From contig NZ_AMBZ01000005.1 of NCBI RefSeq assembly GCF_000293805.1, positions 62,001 to 126,000 of the forward strand: a stretch of 64,000 nucleotides of DNA. The letters are read 5' to 3'. Made by a program: the position numbers and the translations under genes. The notes under the pieces were generated by a model. The model had not been told where the DNA came from and made no database searches. It saw only the letters and a program-made list of their open reading frames with translations. Source of the stretch: Paenibacillus alvei DSM 29. GTDB lineage: Bacteria > Bacillota > Bacilli > Paenibacillales > Paenibacillaceae. Below, in pieces: positions 36,305 through 45,493 of this stretch (positions within the stretch are counted from its first letter, which is position 1; each line of letters starts with the position of its first letter).

Positions 36305-36682
36305 ATGCTGGCAAGAAGCAGCCTAAGGTCGCTCATCACATGCCTATCGCTCACAGCGTTTATGGTCTCTGGATGCGGCGGACAATCCAATCAGGCTCAA
36401 GAAGACAACGTAAAAACAGACAAAGAGCTCGTGATTAAAGCAACTAATTTCAAGTTCGATAAGTCTGAATATCGCGTTAAGTCAGGTGAACCAATCCGTA
36501 TCGTATTAGATGCTGTTGGCAATCACGGGGTTGCCATCAAGGAGTTACATTTGTCCCTTGATCCAACTCATCCCCAGCAAGTCATAACTCCGGAACAACC
36601 CGGTACATACGACTTGTCATGCACGATTTTGTGCGGCCCGGGACACAATGAGATGACAGCTAAATTTATTGTCGAAAAATGA
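36305..36682 (+). CDS. Cupredoxin-domain lipoprotein with a COX2-like copper site
   Basis: A 126-residue lipoprotein. The lipobox is FMVSGCGG. The mature part is a cupredoxin beta-barrel with a first ligand region NHGVAIKEL and the copper loop CTILCGPGHNEM, which matches the CuA pattern CxxxCxxxHxxM of cytochrome oxidase subunit II. It may carry or deliver copper or electrons at the outer membrane face. It is not beside oxidase genes. GGAGGAATT lies 11 nt before the ATG; the upstream in-frame ATG at 36245 would hide the signal peptide. Confidence 0.8.
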   Translation: MLARSSLRSLITCLSLTAFMVSGCGGQSNQAQEDNVKTDKELVIKATNFKFDKSEYRVKSGEPIRIVLDAVGNHGVAIKELHLSLDPTHPQQVITPEQPGTYDLSCTILCGPGHNEMTAKFIVEK

Positions 36683-36684
36683 GC

Positions 36685-36723
36685 GGCCGCCGTGATCCCT
36701 GTCTAGTACCTGGGGGACGGCGG
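36685..36723. terminator. Hairpin between the convergent cupredoxin and cvpA genes
   Basis: CCGCCGT and ACGGCGG pair, with inner CCC/GGG pairs. No strong T-run follows on either strand, so it is a weak terminator candidate. Confidence 0.4.
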
Positions 36724-36784
36724 TCTGTTCATTCGTTCATGTATGTGATTGAAGTTACGTACACGCACGATTCAGCAAGAGATA

Positions 36785-37396
36785 CTATAGCCACTGAGCC
36801 CACTTTACAGCCTCAACCATAACATCTGGCATCCACTTTCCGGTTCTGTCAACCCATAATGAAGAATCAACCCAGCTACGGAATGCTCCAGCAGGCCAAG
36901 CTCGCAGCAGAATATATATCATACACCACAAAAAGATAAACTGCACCAAGCCGAGCACAGCTCCTGTTACCCGATCCACGGTTCGTACCGGTTTTACATC
37001 TGTGAACTTCTTCAGAGCAAAACGTATAAGCCATAGACCGACCAATACAAACGTAAACAACAGCAAAAAGGCGACGACAGCGTGTACAGTATCCATCAAT
37101 GAAGCCGTCAAAGACGCGTCCCCGCCTGTATTCGCTCCTGTCCCGCTGCTAGTTGAGGTGAACACTCTCTTCCTCACCCATGGTACAAAATCCACATAAA
37201 ATCGGGCTGCAACGATAAATGCTGCAATATAGCCGAAGAGGGAGAGCGCGATAGATTTGAATCCTCGCACAGCTCCCAATACCATACATGCAACAGCCGC
37301 TCCCACTATGATGTAATCCAGGACGTTCCATGAAGCAAATACCGCTGCAACTTCCCTCCATACCTTGTCAAAAAACAATCCTATTTCATGCATCAT
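36785..37396 (-). CDS. cvpA: CvpA-family membrane protein
   Basis: A 203-residue inner-membrane protein with about four spans and the CvpA patterns ILDYIIVGAAVACMVLGAVR-like start (NVLDYIIVGAAVACMVLGAV) and DRVTGAVLGLVQFIFL. In enterobacteria CvpA is needed for colicin V export; in Firmicutes it commonly lies near zapA and mutS2, as here. It begins 46 nt after the zapA-like stop and should be cotranscribed with it. Confidence 0.87.
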   Translation of the reverse strand: MMHEIGLFFDKVWREVAAVFASWNVLDYIIVGAAVACMVLGAVRGFKSIALSLFGYIAAFIVAARFYVDFVPWVRKRVFTSTSSGTGANTGGDASLTASLMDTVHAVVAFLLLFTFVLVGLWLIRFALKKFTDVKPVRTVDRVTGAVLGLVQFIFLWCMIYILLRAWPAGAFRSWVDSSLWVDRTGKWMPDVMVEAVKWAQWL

Positions 37397-37442
37397 TTAT
37401 TTGGCAGTTCCTTATGTTTGATTCGTTTGTCCCCCATTAATG

Positions 37443-40400
37443 CTACTCAATCATCTCCAGCCACTCATTAAATTCACTCTGAAGCTTGGCATATTCATCC
37501 TTGAGCTTCGTGTATTCATCGCTAAGCTTCGTGTAAGCTTCCTGTGTCTCATCCACTTGTCTGCGCTCTTTTTCCCGCTCCAGCTGCGATAATCGGAATT
37601 GATGGGAGAGAATCTCGAATTGCTCCTGAATAACTTCCATCTCAGAATGAGAACGAGCCTGCTCTTCAGCATGCTTCTTCGCTTCCTCGACCTCAGATCG
37701 CAACTGTTCGACCAGCCGTTGCAGATGCTCACGGTCTTCACTCCATGCTGCAGTTGTGTCCGACCATTGCTGCTCTTGCTGTGCCCATTCCTGTTCACGC
37801 TGCTGCGCCCGTGCCATAGCTTCTTCATATTGTTCAAGCTCTGCAATATAGAGCTGTTGTTCTTCTTCTAACTGCACATAGCGGGATTGCACTTCCTCCA
37901 CCTGCTGCTTCGCTTCTGCCACGGAAGCAGCGGCTTCATGCTGCGCCTGCTGAATGCTTGCGTAGGAAGCTTGCAGTTCTTCCTTCTCCAATTCCATCTT
38001 GCGGCACTTATCTTCGAACTCGGCAAGTTGATCGTATAGAGCATCTTGTTCTTTTTCAATGTTCGCCTGCCATGCGCTCCGTTCTGCTTCGAATTGCTCC
38101 TGCAACGCAGCTCGCGCCTGATCCGCTTCACGCATCCATGCTGCTCGTTCTTGTTCGAGACGTTCATTCAGCTGCCGGTCATACTGATTCCGAAGTGCTT
38201 CAAGCTCTTCTTCCATACTTTGCTTCATCGCGTCAATCTGTTGCTGCAAATCAGCCGCTTCAGCCTGTACATTATCTCTAACGCGAATGAGGCGTTCCAT
38301 TTCCACTTGACGCGCACGATCCAGCTCTTCCGCGCGTCCTAAGTGGCCTTCAAGCTGATGGATGCGGGCGTCCTTCTTTTGCATCGCCAGTTCAGCTTCC
38401 GCTCGCAAGGATTGCTCTAATTCCTCCAACTCCTTGGCGTGTGCCGCTAAAGCTTCATCCTGTAGTACAGTCCAGGCATCTATATCGCCTTCATATTGAG
38501 CACGCAGTTCCTGGATTTTCTGCTCGTACTGAGCTTGCTGTTCTTCCTGCTGCTGCTTCTCATGCTGGGCACGCTCTTCTGCCAGTTGCTTCTCATGCTG
38601 AGCACGCGCTTCTAGCAGCTTCTCCTCATGTTGAGCCCACTGCACCTGCTTCTGCTGTTCATATTGAGTACGTAGTTCTTCATTCTGCCGCTCATACCGA
38701 GCGATCAGTTCTTGCTCCTGCTGCTCAAGCTGCGCAAGCAAATCAAGCTGCTGCTCTTCATGTTGTTCAGTTGCTTCCTTCAATGCACGTACACGCTCTT
38801 GCTCAGAATGCTGCAGCTTCTCTTGATATACAGCCTCAACCTGCTGAACAGCCTTGCTGCGTTCAGATTCTGCCCGAGCAAGCTCTTGCTTCCACTTATC
38901 CTCAAGCTCCATCATTGACGTTCTTTTATCCGTTTCAGCTTGTTCCAACTGCTCCAGATGCTCAGTGATCAATTGATCCAGCTCCAGTTCATGCCTTGAC
39001 TTGGCTTCCGCTAACTCGGCGTGCAATTGAGCAGTTTCCTTTTCGTATTTTGCCTTAGCTTCGTCCAACGCCTGCTGATTCAGCGCCTGCGCTTCTCCCA
39101 TCGCTTCCTCTTGATTAGCAAGCAGTTGAATGATTTCTTCCTCGTATTTTGCTTTCGCTTCCTTCAAAGCCTCTTGATGAAGTGACTGCATTTCGTCCAT
39201 TGCTTGCTTCTGATCAGCCAGCAGCTGTGCAATATCCTTCTCGCACTGTGCCTTTACTTCATTCAGCGCCTTCTGATGCAGTGCCTGCGCCTCATCCAAG
39301 GCCTGCTTCTGTTCCGCTTGCGCCTTCGCCAAATTGGAACGCTGCTCAGCCTTCACCTGCTCGATTTCTTTAGCATGTTGCTCGGACAATTCTTTTACTT
39401 TGGCAGCATGGCGCTCTTCTGCTTGCTTGCGCTGGTTATCTTGGGCAAACTTCAACTGCTGAGCGTACTGTTCATGCTTTTGCTGCAACTGCTTCACATT
39501 CGTTTCATGCTGCTGCTTAAGCATTGTGAGCTGCTTATCTCGATCTTGAACCAGTTCCGCTTCTCTCTTCGCTAAGCGCGACTCCCAATCTGTTGTCTGG
39601 GCTGCCAATTGTCCTTCCCATGCGGCGGTCTGCTCCGCAAGCTGTTCTTCCCAATCCGCTGAGATCTGCTCGGCATTACGCTTTTCAGATTCAAGCTGCT
39701 CGCGCCATTGCTGTTCCTTGACGTTCAGCTTATCTGTCCATTCCTGCTCCCGCAAATTTCGCTCTTCCTGCCAGCTTTGTTCCTTATTCGAAAGCTTACG
39801 ACTCCAGCTCTGTTTGGCTTCATCGAACTGCTTCTGCCATCCTTGCTCTGTGTCGGTAAGCTTGTTCTGCCATTGCTGCTCGGTCTCCGTATACTTGGCT
39901 TGCCAATCTTGCTCAGTTTGTGACAACTTCTCCTGCCAGCTCTGCTCGGACTCTGTCATTCTCTGCTGCCAGCTCTGCTCCGAGTCTTGAAGCTGTGATT
40001 CCCAAGTTTGATTTTGCTCATTCAGCTTCGTACTCCATAGACGCTCTGTCTCCTCCAGCTTTTCCTTGAGTGTACGCGCATGGAGCTGCTCCGCCTTCTG
40101 CTTTTCTTCCAGAACAGCCTTCAGCCGTTCTTCAACTTGCTGCAGCTTCTTCTTCTGTTCATTTTCACGCGCCGTCAACGATTGAATCCGACGCTCCGTC
40201 TCCTTCACCTGCTCGGTCAGCTTATGCACACGCTCTTCCGAAGCCTTATGCTTCTCGGCCAATTGCTGATTTGTTTCCTTCAGCTTTGCCGTTTCTGCAC
40301 GAAGCTCTGCCGTCTGCTTTTCAGCCTTCGCTTTCTCATTGTTCAGCTCGGTTTGCAGCTTCTCCAGCTTCTGTGCAGACTCCTGACGCAGCTTCTCCAG

Positions 40401-40718
40401 CGCTTGCTCCGATTCCGTCTGAACCTGTGTCAGTTGCTTCGACAAATTATGATTCGCTGCTTCAACTTCCTTCAAAGACGAGCTAAGCTGTACTTGCTCA
40501 TCCTTCACTTTCTGTACTTGCTCAGCAATATGTACCGCAGACAATACTGCAATGCGCGTTGTATCAAGACGCGAGTTGGCATTCGCGATGCTTCGCATAT
40601 GCTCATCCACCATCGCCGCTACATTGCGCATGTAATCCTTGCTAGTTGTGCCTACCAATTTATATTGTGTTCCATATATTTCAACCGCTACTCGATGCTT
40701 ATTATCCGGACTAGTCAT
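37443..40718 (-). CDS. zapA: ZapA-domain protein fused to a roughly 1000-residue coiled coil
   Basis: Residues 1-75 are a ZapA domain (VAVEIYGTQYKLVGTTSKDY, HMRSIANANSRLDTTRIAVL), which binds FtsZ and bundles filaments at the division site. Usual ZapA proteins have 85-150 residues; here about 1010 residues of Glu/Gln/Ala/Lys-rich coiled coil follow without a break to 1091. Trp occurs every 11 residues from 228 to 338 (eleven times) and again at 356, 367 and 378, so part is a hendecad repeat with units like WQEKLSQTEQD. No membrane segment is seen. The gene sits between pheT and cvpA, the normal zapA place. AAGGAGGACC precedes the ATG. Confidence 0.85.
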   Translation of the reverse strand: MTSPDNKHRVAVEIYGTQYKLVGTTSKDYMRNVAAMVDEHMRSIANANSRLDTTRIAVLSAVHIAEQVQKVKDEQVQLSSSLKEVEAANHNLSKQLTQVQTESEQALEKLRQESAQKLEKLQTELNNEKAKAEKQTAELRAETAKLKETNQQLAEKHKASEERVHKLTEQVKETERRIQSLTARENEQKKKLQQVEERLKAVLEEKQKAEQLHARTLKEKLEETERLWSTKLNEQNQTWESQLQDSEQSWQQRMTESEQSWQEKLSQTEQDWQAKYTETEQQWQNKLTDTEQGWQKQFDEAKQSWSRKLSNKEQSWQEERNLREQEWTDKLNVKEQQWREQLESEKRNAEQISADWEEQLAEQTAAWEGQLAAQTTDWESRLAKREAELVQDRDKQLTMLKQQHETNVKQLQQKHEQYAQQLKFAQDNQRKQAEERHAAKVKELSEQHAKEIEQVKAEQRSNLAKAQAEQKQALDEAQALHQKALNEVKAQCEKDIAQLLADQKQAMDEMQSLHQEALKEAKAKYEEEIIQLLANQEEAMGEAQALNQQALDEAKAKYEKETAQLHAELAEAKSRHELELDQLITEHLEQLEQAETDKRTSMMELEDKWKQELARAESERSKAVQQVEAVYQEKLQHSEQERVRALKEATEQHEEQQLDLLAQLEQQEQELIARYERQNEELRTQYEQQKQVQWAQHEEKLLEARAQHEKQLAEERAQHEKQQQEEQQAQYEQKIQELRAQYEGDIDAWTVLQDEALAAHAKELEELEQSLRAEAELAMQKKDARIHQLEGHLGRAEELDRARQVEMERLIRVRDNVQAEAADLQQQIDAMKQSMEEELEALRNQYDRQLNERLEQERAAWMREADQARAALQEQFEAERSAWQANIEKEQDALYDQLAEFEDKCRKMELEKEELQASYASIQQAQHEAAASVAEAKQQVEEVQSRYVQLEEEQQLYIAELEQYEEAMARAQQREQEWAQQEQQWSDTTAAWSEDREHLQRLVEQLRSEVEEAKKHAEEQARSHSEMEVIQEQFEILSHQFRLSQLEREKERRQVDETQEAYTKLSDEYTKLKDEYAKLQSEFNEWLEMIE

Positions 40719-40935
40719 TCATTGGTCCTCCTTACCTTCACGTGCCATGCTGGAGCTTGCAGCCCGCATGCAGCAACAATTTATTCCCTGTTTGCATCTC
40801 ATATGCAAACTCTACTAGATAATTCGATATATCACCGCTCTTTTCCTCCTACGTATAGAGGAAAGTCAAGTTTCATTTCATAGATTTTTAGAGCAAAAAA
40901 ACATCTCATATACCCTGCTATTTCAGGGTTTCCCT

Positions 40936-40965
40936 ATTATAGGGGCAGCAGTAGCGGAATTGCAA
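40936..40965 (-). promoter_or_regulatory. Sigma-A promoter of the zapA-cvpA unit
   Basis: On the minus strand -35 TTGCAA (40965-40960), an 18-bp spacer and -10 TATAAT (40941-40936). The start would be near 40929. A small hairpin (ACCCTG/CAGGGT) follows at once. No other feature is seen in the 400-nt gap apart from the pheT terminator. Confidence 0.6.
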
Positions 40966-41053
40966 ATACAGGCCTTTTAGGAACTCTCTATGTATATTTC
41001 TTTATTTCTCTATTCTAGGAATGATATAGAATTATCACTCTTTGTTTGCCCAT

Positions 41054-41086
41054 AAAAAAAGTTGGGAGCGGAATATCCGTCCCAAC
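41054..41086 (-). terminator. Intrinsic terminator after pheT
   Basis: On the minus strand GTTGGGACGGATATTCCGCTCCCAAC folds (outer arms GTTGGGA and TCCCAAC, inner CGGA/TCCG) and is followed by TTTTTTT. It lies 29 nt after the pheT stop. Confidence 0.9.
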
Positions 41087-41115
41087 TTCTTGATCTTCTA
41101 TTTATAGATGCTGCC

Positions 41116-43560
41116 TTACTTTCTCAACTCTGCCTTGAAGTTCGATTCGATTGCTGCCACGACCTTGCCGTGAAGCTCTGTAATCTCTTCGTCTGTGAAG
41201 GTATGCTCTGGATGACGATACACGAGTGAAATCGCAACGCTCTTCTTGTCTTCCGCAACATGCTCACCTGTGTAGACGTCGAACACATTTACAGATTCAA
41301 GCAGCTCGCCTGCAGTCTCCTTAGCAAGCGCAACGACTTGCCCTACCTCGGCGCCACGATCCAACACGATCGCAATATCTCGATCTACAGCCGGATAACG
41401 CGGAAGGCTGCGGTATTCAATATCGAAGTCTGCCGCATCGATCAACGGCTGCATCAAAATCTCGGCAACATACGTGTCTGCTACATCCTTGGCATGTTGT
41501 ACCTCTGGGTGCAATTGACCAATGAAGCCGATATACTGTTCCCCGTGTTCTCCCGTCAAATATAGCGACGCGGAACGTCCTGGATGCAAACCTTGCGGGC
41601 GATCTGCCGCATAACGCACACGTCCATCCAAACCAAAGTACGATACGAGGCTGTCAAGCACACCTTTCATATCATAGAAATCAACCGGTTCTGCCTTCAC
41701 ATTCCACTGTGCAGCATTGCGCTTGCCTGTCATCAGTAAAGAAGCAACCAGCACTTCCTTCGGTTGAGCAGTCAACTGCTCTTCCTTCGTCAGATGCAGT
41801 GTGCCCAGTTCGAAGATGCTTATATCCTCGTGCTTGCGGTTGCGGTTGTACACCGCTACATCAATAAGCCCTGGCGTCAGGTTCGTGCGCAGCACACTGC
41901 GCTCTTCGCTCATCGGCATTGCCAAGCGAACAGGCACTGCATCTTCCAAGAAGGATGGGAACAATGCTGTATCCGCAGGGTTTGTAAAGGAATACGTCAC
42001 GACCTCATTCAAGCCATTGTCTGTCAACACACGGCGGATCGCACGGCGGATGCTTTGTCCCTTCGTCAGATGGCCTGGCGTTGTCGAACCTTCTATAGCC
42101 GTTACCGGAATATTGTCATAGCCGTAAATACGCGCAACTTCCTCGATCAAGTCTACATCGCGCGTAATATCGCCACGGCGAGTTGGCACTGTGATGGCGA
42201 AGCTGCCTTCGGATTTTTCAACAAATTCGAAGCCAAGACGCTCCATAATTTTGCGAACCTCTTCGGATGTTAACGATGTACCAAGCAAACGGTTTGTTCT
42301 ATCCAATGTCAGCTCGACTACTTTGCGTTCCAAAGATGCTGTTTTCTGCTCTACGATCCCCGCATACACTTCACCGTCAGCAAGTGTACGGATCAGTTCA
42401 GCCGCACGGTTCAATGCAGGTATGACCGCCTCTGGATTCACTTCTTTCTCGAAGCGCAGAGAAGCTTCGGAGCGCAATCCCAATTGACGGGACGTCTTGC
42501 GTACCACGCTACCCGTGAAGTGAGCGGACTCAAGCAAAATGTTCACTGTATCCGAAGATACTTCGGAGTTCTCACCGCCCATAACTCCTGCAAGCGCAAC
42601 TGGCTTCACGCCGTCTGTAATGAGCAGCATATGCGGTTCCAGCTTGCGTTCTTGGCCGTCAAGCGTAACCAGTCCCTCACCTTCATTCGCAAAGCGAACG
42701 TCGATCGTTCCTCCACCATTCAGCTTATCTGCGTCAAACGCATGCAGCGGCTGTCCATATTCCAGCATGACGAAGTTCGTTACATCAACGATATTGTTGA
42801 TTGGACGAACGCCTGCTGCAAGCAAGCGATTTTGCAGCCACAATGGAGATGGCTTAATCGTTACGCCTGCAATATAGCGTGCTGCGTAGTGCGTGCAGCC
42901 TTCCGCAGCGCTAATACTAATCTTCACTTTGCTTGAGGCAGCTTCAGCGCTTTCCTTCACATCCTGCTCTGGCAAACGCGCAGGACGCTCCAGCAACGCG
43001 CTTACTTCATGTGCAACACCGAGCATGCTTAGGCAGTCTGAGCGGTTTGGTGTAAGGTCAAGCTCCAGCACATGATCGTTCAAACCGAGCACGTCAGCGA
43101 TTGGTGTCCCGAGATCTGTATCTGCTGGCAGTACGAGAATGCCTTCCTGCATTTCCTTCGGAAGCAGCTTGTCATTCATGCCAAGCTCCTTCGCTGAGCA
43201 GATCATGCCTTGGGATTCAACGCCGCGCAGCTTAGCGCGCTTGATTTTCATGCCGCCTGGCATAACTGCGCCAATCGTAGCAACTGGAACCTTTTGTCCT
43301 GCATCTACGTTTTTCGCGCCGCACACGATTTGCAGTTTTTCTTCTGCGCCTACGTCTACTTGGCACACGTTCAGCTTATCCGCATCTGGATGCTTCTCCT
43401 TGGATACGACATAGCCCACGACGATGTGGTCGAGTCCTTGATTGCGGTTCTCCACCGAGTCGATCTCGATACCGGCACGCGTCATGCGTTCCGCGATTTC
43501 TTCAGCAGAAACGCCGGTCAAGTCGATATATTGCGATAACCATTGGTAGGATACGTTCAT
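41116..43560 (-). CDS. pheT: Phenylalanyl-tRNA synthetase beta subunit
   Basis: The beta chain of the alpha2-beta2 enzyme that charges tRNA-Phe. The 814 residues include the N-terminal EMAP-type tRNA-binding domain (VVGYVVSKEKHPDADKLNVC, VPVATIGAVMPGGMKIKRAK), the B3/B4 editing domain, B5, a core (TFTNPADTALF-like SFTNPADTALFP) and a C-terminal anticodon-binding fold (RYPAVDRDIAIVLD, YRHPEHTFTDEEI). GAAGAGAG precedes the ATG. It lies downstream of pheS, separated by a 239-bp repeat element. Confidence 0.97.
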   Translation of the reverse strand: MNVSYQWLSQYIDLTGVSAEEIAERMTRAGIEIDSVENRNQGLDHIVVGYVVSKEKHPDADKLNVCQVDVGAEEKLQIVCGAKNVDAGQKVPVATIGAVMPGGMKIKRAKLRGVESQGMICSAKELGMNDKLLPKEMQEGILVLPADTDLGTPIADVLGLNDHVLELDLTPNRSDCLSMLGVAHEVSALLERPARLPEQDVKESAEAASSKVKISISAAEGCTHYAARYIAGVTIKPSPLWLQNRLLAAGVRPINNIVDVTNFVMLEYGQPLHAFDADKLNGGGTIDVRFANEGEGLVTLDGQERKLEPHMLLITDGVKPVALAGVMGGENSEVSSDTVNILLESAHFTGSVVRKTSRQLGLRSEASLRFEKEVNPEAVIPALNRAAELIRTLADGEVYAGIVEQKTASLERKVVELTLDRTNRLLGTSLTSEEVRKIMERLGFEFVEKSEGSFAITVPTRRGDITRDVDLIEEVARIYGYDNIPVTAIEGSTTPGHLTKGQSIRRAIRRVLTDNGLNEVVTYSFTNPADTALFPSFLEDAVPVRLAMPMSEERSVLRTNLTPGLIDVAVYNRNRKHEDISIFELGTLHLTKEEQLTAQPKEVLVASLLMTGKRNAAQWNVKAEPVDFYDMKGVLDSLVSYFGLDGRVRYAADRPQGLHPGRSASLYLTGEHGEQYIGFIGQLHPEVQHAKDVADTYVAEILMQPLIDAADFDIEYRSLPRYPAVDRDIAIVLDRGAEVGQVVALAKETAGELLESVNVFDVYTGEHVAEDKKSVAISLVYRHPEHTFTDEEITELHGKVVAAIESNFKAELRK

Positions 43561-43595
43561 TTCTCGCTCTCTTCCTTTCTTCTGTTAAGAGGTGG

Positions 43596-43834
43596 TTCAA
43601 AAAGTCCGCTTTTGATCACAAAGCAACACAGGAAGTAACTCGACATCGAATCTCGCACTCACTCTCGAAGAGCGAATGCTTTCGATGTAGGTTTCCTTTG
43701 GAAACATTTCAAGTGCTCATGTAGTTTGCCTGCACTCCGCGCTTCCTTACAAGTTTTGCAAAGCAAACTCGCTACGAAAGCATCCGCTTCAAGTTCCCGC
43801 AACCTTCTTGGTGCTGAAAACCGAACTTTTTGAA
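43596..43834. repeat. Repeat element, long copy, between pheS and pheT
   Basis: Starts TTCAAAAAGTCCGCTTTTGATC (cut to its first 20: TTCAAAAAGTCCGCTTTTGA) and ends with the complement of TTCAAAAAGTTCGGTTTTCA, so the two 9-bp ends are inverted repeats, TTCAAAAAG / CTTTTTGAA. A shorter copy lies at 45401-45470 in opposite orientation and shares both ends, including TTTTCAGCAC and TGATCAC. There is no reading frame. It looks like a non-autonomous mobile or REP-like element. Confidence 0.65.
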
Positions 43835-43846
43835 CTTTTATTTTGA

Positions 43847-44881
43847 CTACATCCGCGCGAACTGCTGCACGAATTTCATATCGTTCGTATAGAAATGGCG
43901 AATATCGTCCACGCCGTATTTCAACATGGCAATACGCTCTACACCCATACCGAATGCGAAGCCGGAATACTCCTTCGGATCATAGCCGCCCATTTCAAGC
44001 ACGCGCGGATGAACCATACCTGCTCCCAGAATCTCGATCCAGCCTGTTTGTTTGCAGATTCGGCAGCCGCTGCCACCGCATTTCATACAAGTCAAGTCGA
44101 CCTCAACGCTTGGCTCCGTGAACGGGAAGAAGCTTGGACGCAAGCGAATTTGTGTTTTGGAACCGAACATTTCTTGCGCGAATTGAAGCAGCGTTCCCTT
44201 CAAGTCACTCATGCGGATGTTCTTATCGATCACGAGTCCTTCAATCTGATGGAACATGAAGGAATGCGTTGCGTCATCGTCATCGCGGCGATATACGCGG
44301 CCTGGGCAGATAATTTTAACGGGCCCTTTTCCCTTCATTGCTTCCATAGTACGCACTTGTACCGGCGATGTTTGCGTACGCATCAGGATGTCTTCGGTGA
44401 TGTAGAACGAATCCTGCATATCGCGTGCAGGGTGATCCTTCGGCAGGTTCAGCGCTTCAAAGTTATAGTAGTCCTGCTCCACTTCCGGACCTTCTGCTAC
44501 CGTGTATCCCATACCGATGAAAATGTCTTCAATTTGTTGAATAACCTTGTTCAGCGGGTGAACCGCACCAACCGTCATTGGGCGGCCCGGCAGTGTCACG
44601 TCAATTGTTTCTTCCTGAAGACGACGCTCCGTCTCTTCACGGAGAAAAGCCGCCTGCTTCTCCTCGATGAATGTCTCAATGGCTCCGCGCACTTCGTTCG
44701 CCACTTGACCGATGAGCGGACGCTCTTCTGCCGACAAGCTGCCCATGCCGCGCAGTACTTCTGTCAGCTCACCTTTTTTACCGAGGAATTTAACACGCAA
44801 ATCATTTAAATGACCTGCATCCTTTACTTGCTGCAGCTTTTCCAGCGCTTCGGCGCGCAGTGCCTGTAAACGCTCCTTCAT
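43847..44881 (-). CDS. pheS: Phenylalanyl-tRNA synthetase alpha subunit
   Basis: The catalytic alpha chain, 344 residues. An N-terminal coiled coil ([20 protein letters not shown]) is followed by class II motifs: [24 protein letters not shown]-like [32 protein letters not shown] and [23 protein letters not shown] at 44881 has AAGGGGG 9 nt upstream; the ATG at 44905 overlaps the leader terminator region. A T-box leader precedes it and pheT follows after a repeat element. Confidence 0.97.
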   Translation of the reverse strand: MKERLQALRAEALEKLQQVKDAGHLNDLRVKFLGKKGELTEVLRGMGSLSAEERPLIGQVANEVRGAIETFIEEKQAAFLREETERRLQEETIDVTLPGRPMTVGAVHPLNKVIQQIEDIFIGMGYTVAEGPEVEQDYYNFEALNLPKDHPARDMQDSFYITEDILMRTQTSPVQVRTMEAMKGKGPVKIICPGRVYRRDDDDATHSFMFHQIEGLVIDKNIRMSDLKGTLLQFAQEMFGSKTQIRLRPSFFPFTEPSVEVDLTCMKCGGSGCRICKQTGWIEILGAGMVHPRVLEMGGYDPKEYSGFAFGMGVERIAMLKYGVDDIRHFYTNDMKFVQQFARM

Positions 44882-44911
44882 TGTGTAAGCCCCCTTCATT
44901 TCCACTCGAAA

Positions 44912-45235
44912 TAAAAAAAGGCCTTCTCGTCACAAGGGACGAGAAGACCGTGGTACCACCCTAATTAGATCCGATTGGCATGCACTCCGAATGCGGAGGT
45001 TATGATCCAATCCAAAATCTCACTTGTAGCAGCAATAACGTGCCGCGAGTCCGGGAACCTCTACTGCAGCAGCTTCACCGTACGTGACGTGCCAGTTCAA
45101 GGTGCCTGCTCCGGAGTGAATTTCGACAGTCCATTCTTCAGCAGCGCTCTCAATCTGCGGCGCTGCCTCCCTGGCAAGCGGTACTGTGTACTTATCTCCA
45201 TCTTCGCATGTGTTGACCATAGTTTTGAACAATCA
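44912..45235 (-). promoter_or_regulatory. T-box riboswitch of pheS
   Basis: On the minus strand the T-box bulge GGGTGGTACCACGG precedes a terminator with arms CTTCTCGTCCC and GACGAGAAGG, followed by TTTTTTT. A specifier candidate TTC (45120-45118) lies in GAAATTCACTCC further upstream, matching phenylalanine. Confidence 0.88.
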
Positions 45236-45400
45236 ATTAGTTATTTATTATATGTAATTTCACGGGTTGATGCAAGGTGGATCATTGTACAAATTGCAGG
45301 AAAGTCAAACATCACTTGATTATTTGAAGTGGTCATGTGATACAATAAGAGCAACTTATGCGCGAATTTGTATTCGGGCATAGTTTTTTATGAGTGCATA

Positions 45401-45470
45401 TTCAAAAAGGCCGGTTTTCAGCACAAACTACTTTCTGTCGTTCTTCGTGATCACAAGTAGACTTTTTGAA
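45401..45470. repeat. Repeat element, short copy
   Basis: Begins TTCAAAAAGGCCGGTTTTCA and ends GTGATCACAAGTAGACTTTTTGAA (last 9 CTTTTTGAA). Its left end matches the complement of the right end of the 43596-43834 copy and its right end matches the complement of that copy's left end. It is thus an inverted copy with about 170 bp lost from the middle. It ends 24 nt before the permease start. Confidence 0.6.
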
Positions 45471-45493
45471 TTTCCTCTATTTCATGCTAAGGG

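Noticed and set aside
40080..40883. Leu-rich plus-strand frame of 267 codons, and similar ones at 38441-39575
   Set aside because: They lie opposite the Glu/Gln-rich coiled coil of the ZapA fusion, whose CAG/GAG/GCT codons read as Leu, Leu and Ser on the other strand. No ribosome site or family resemblance.
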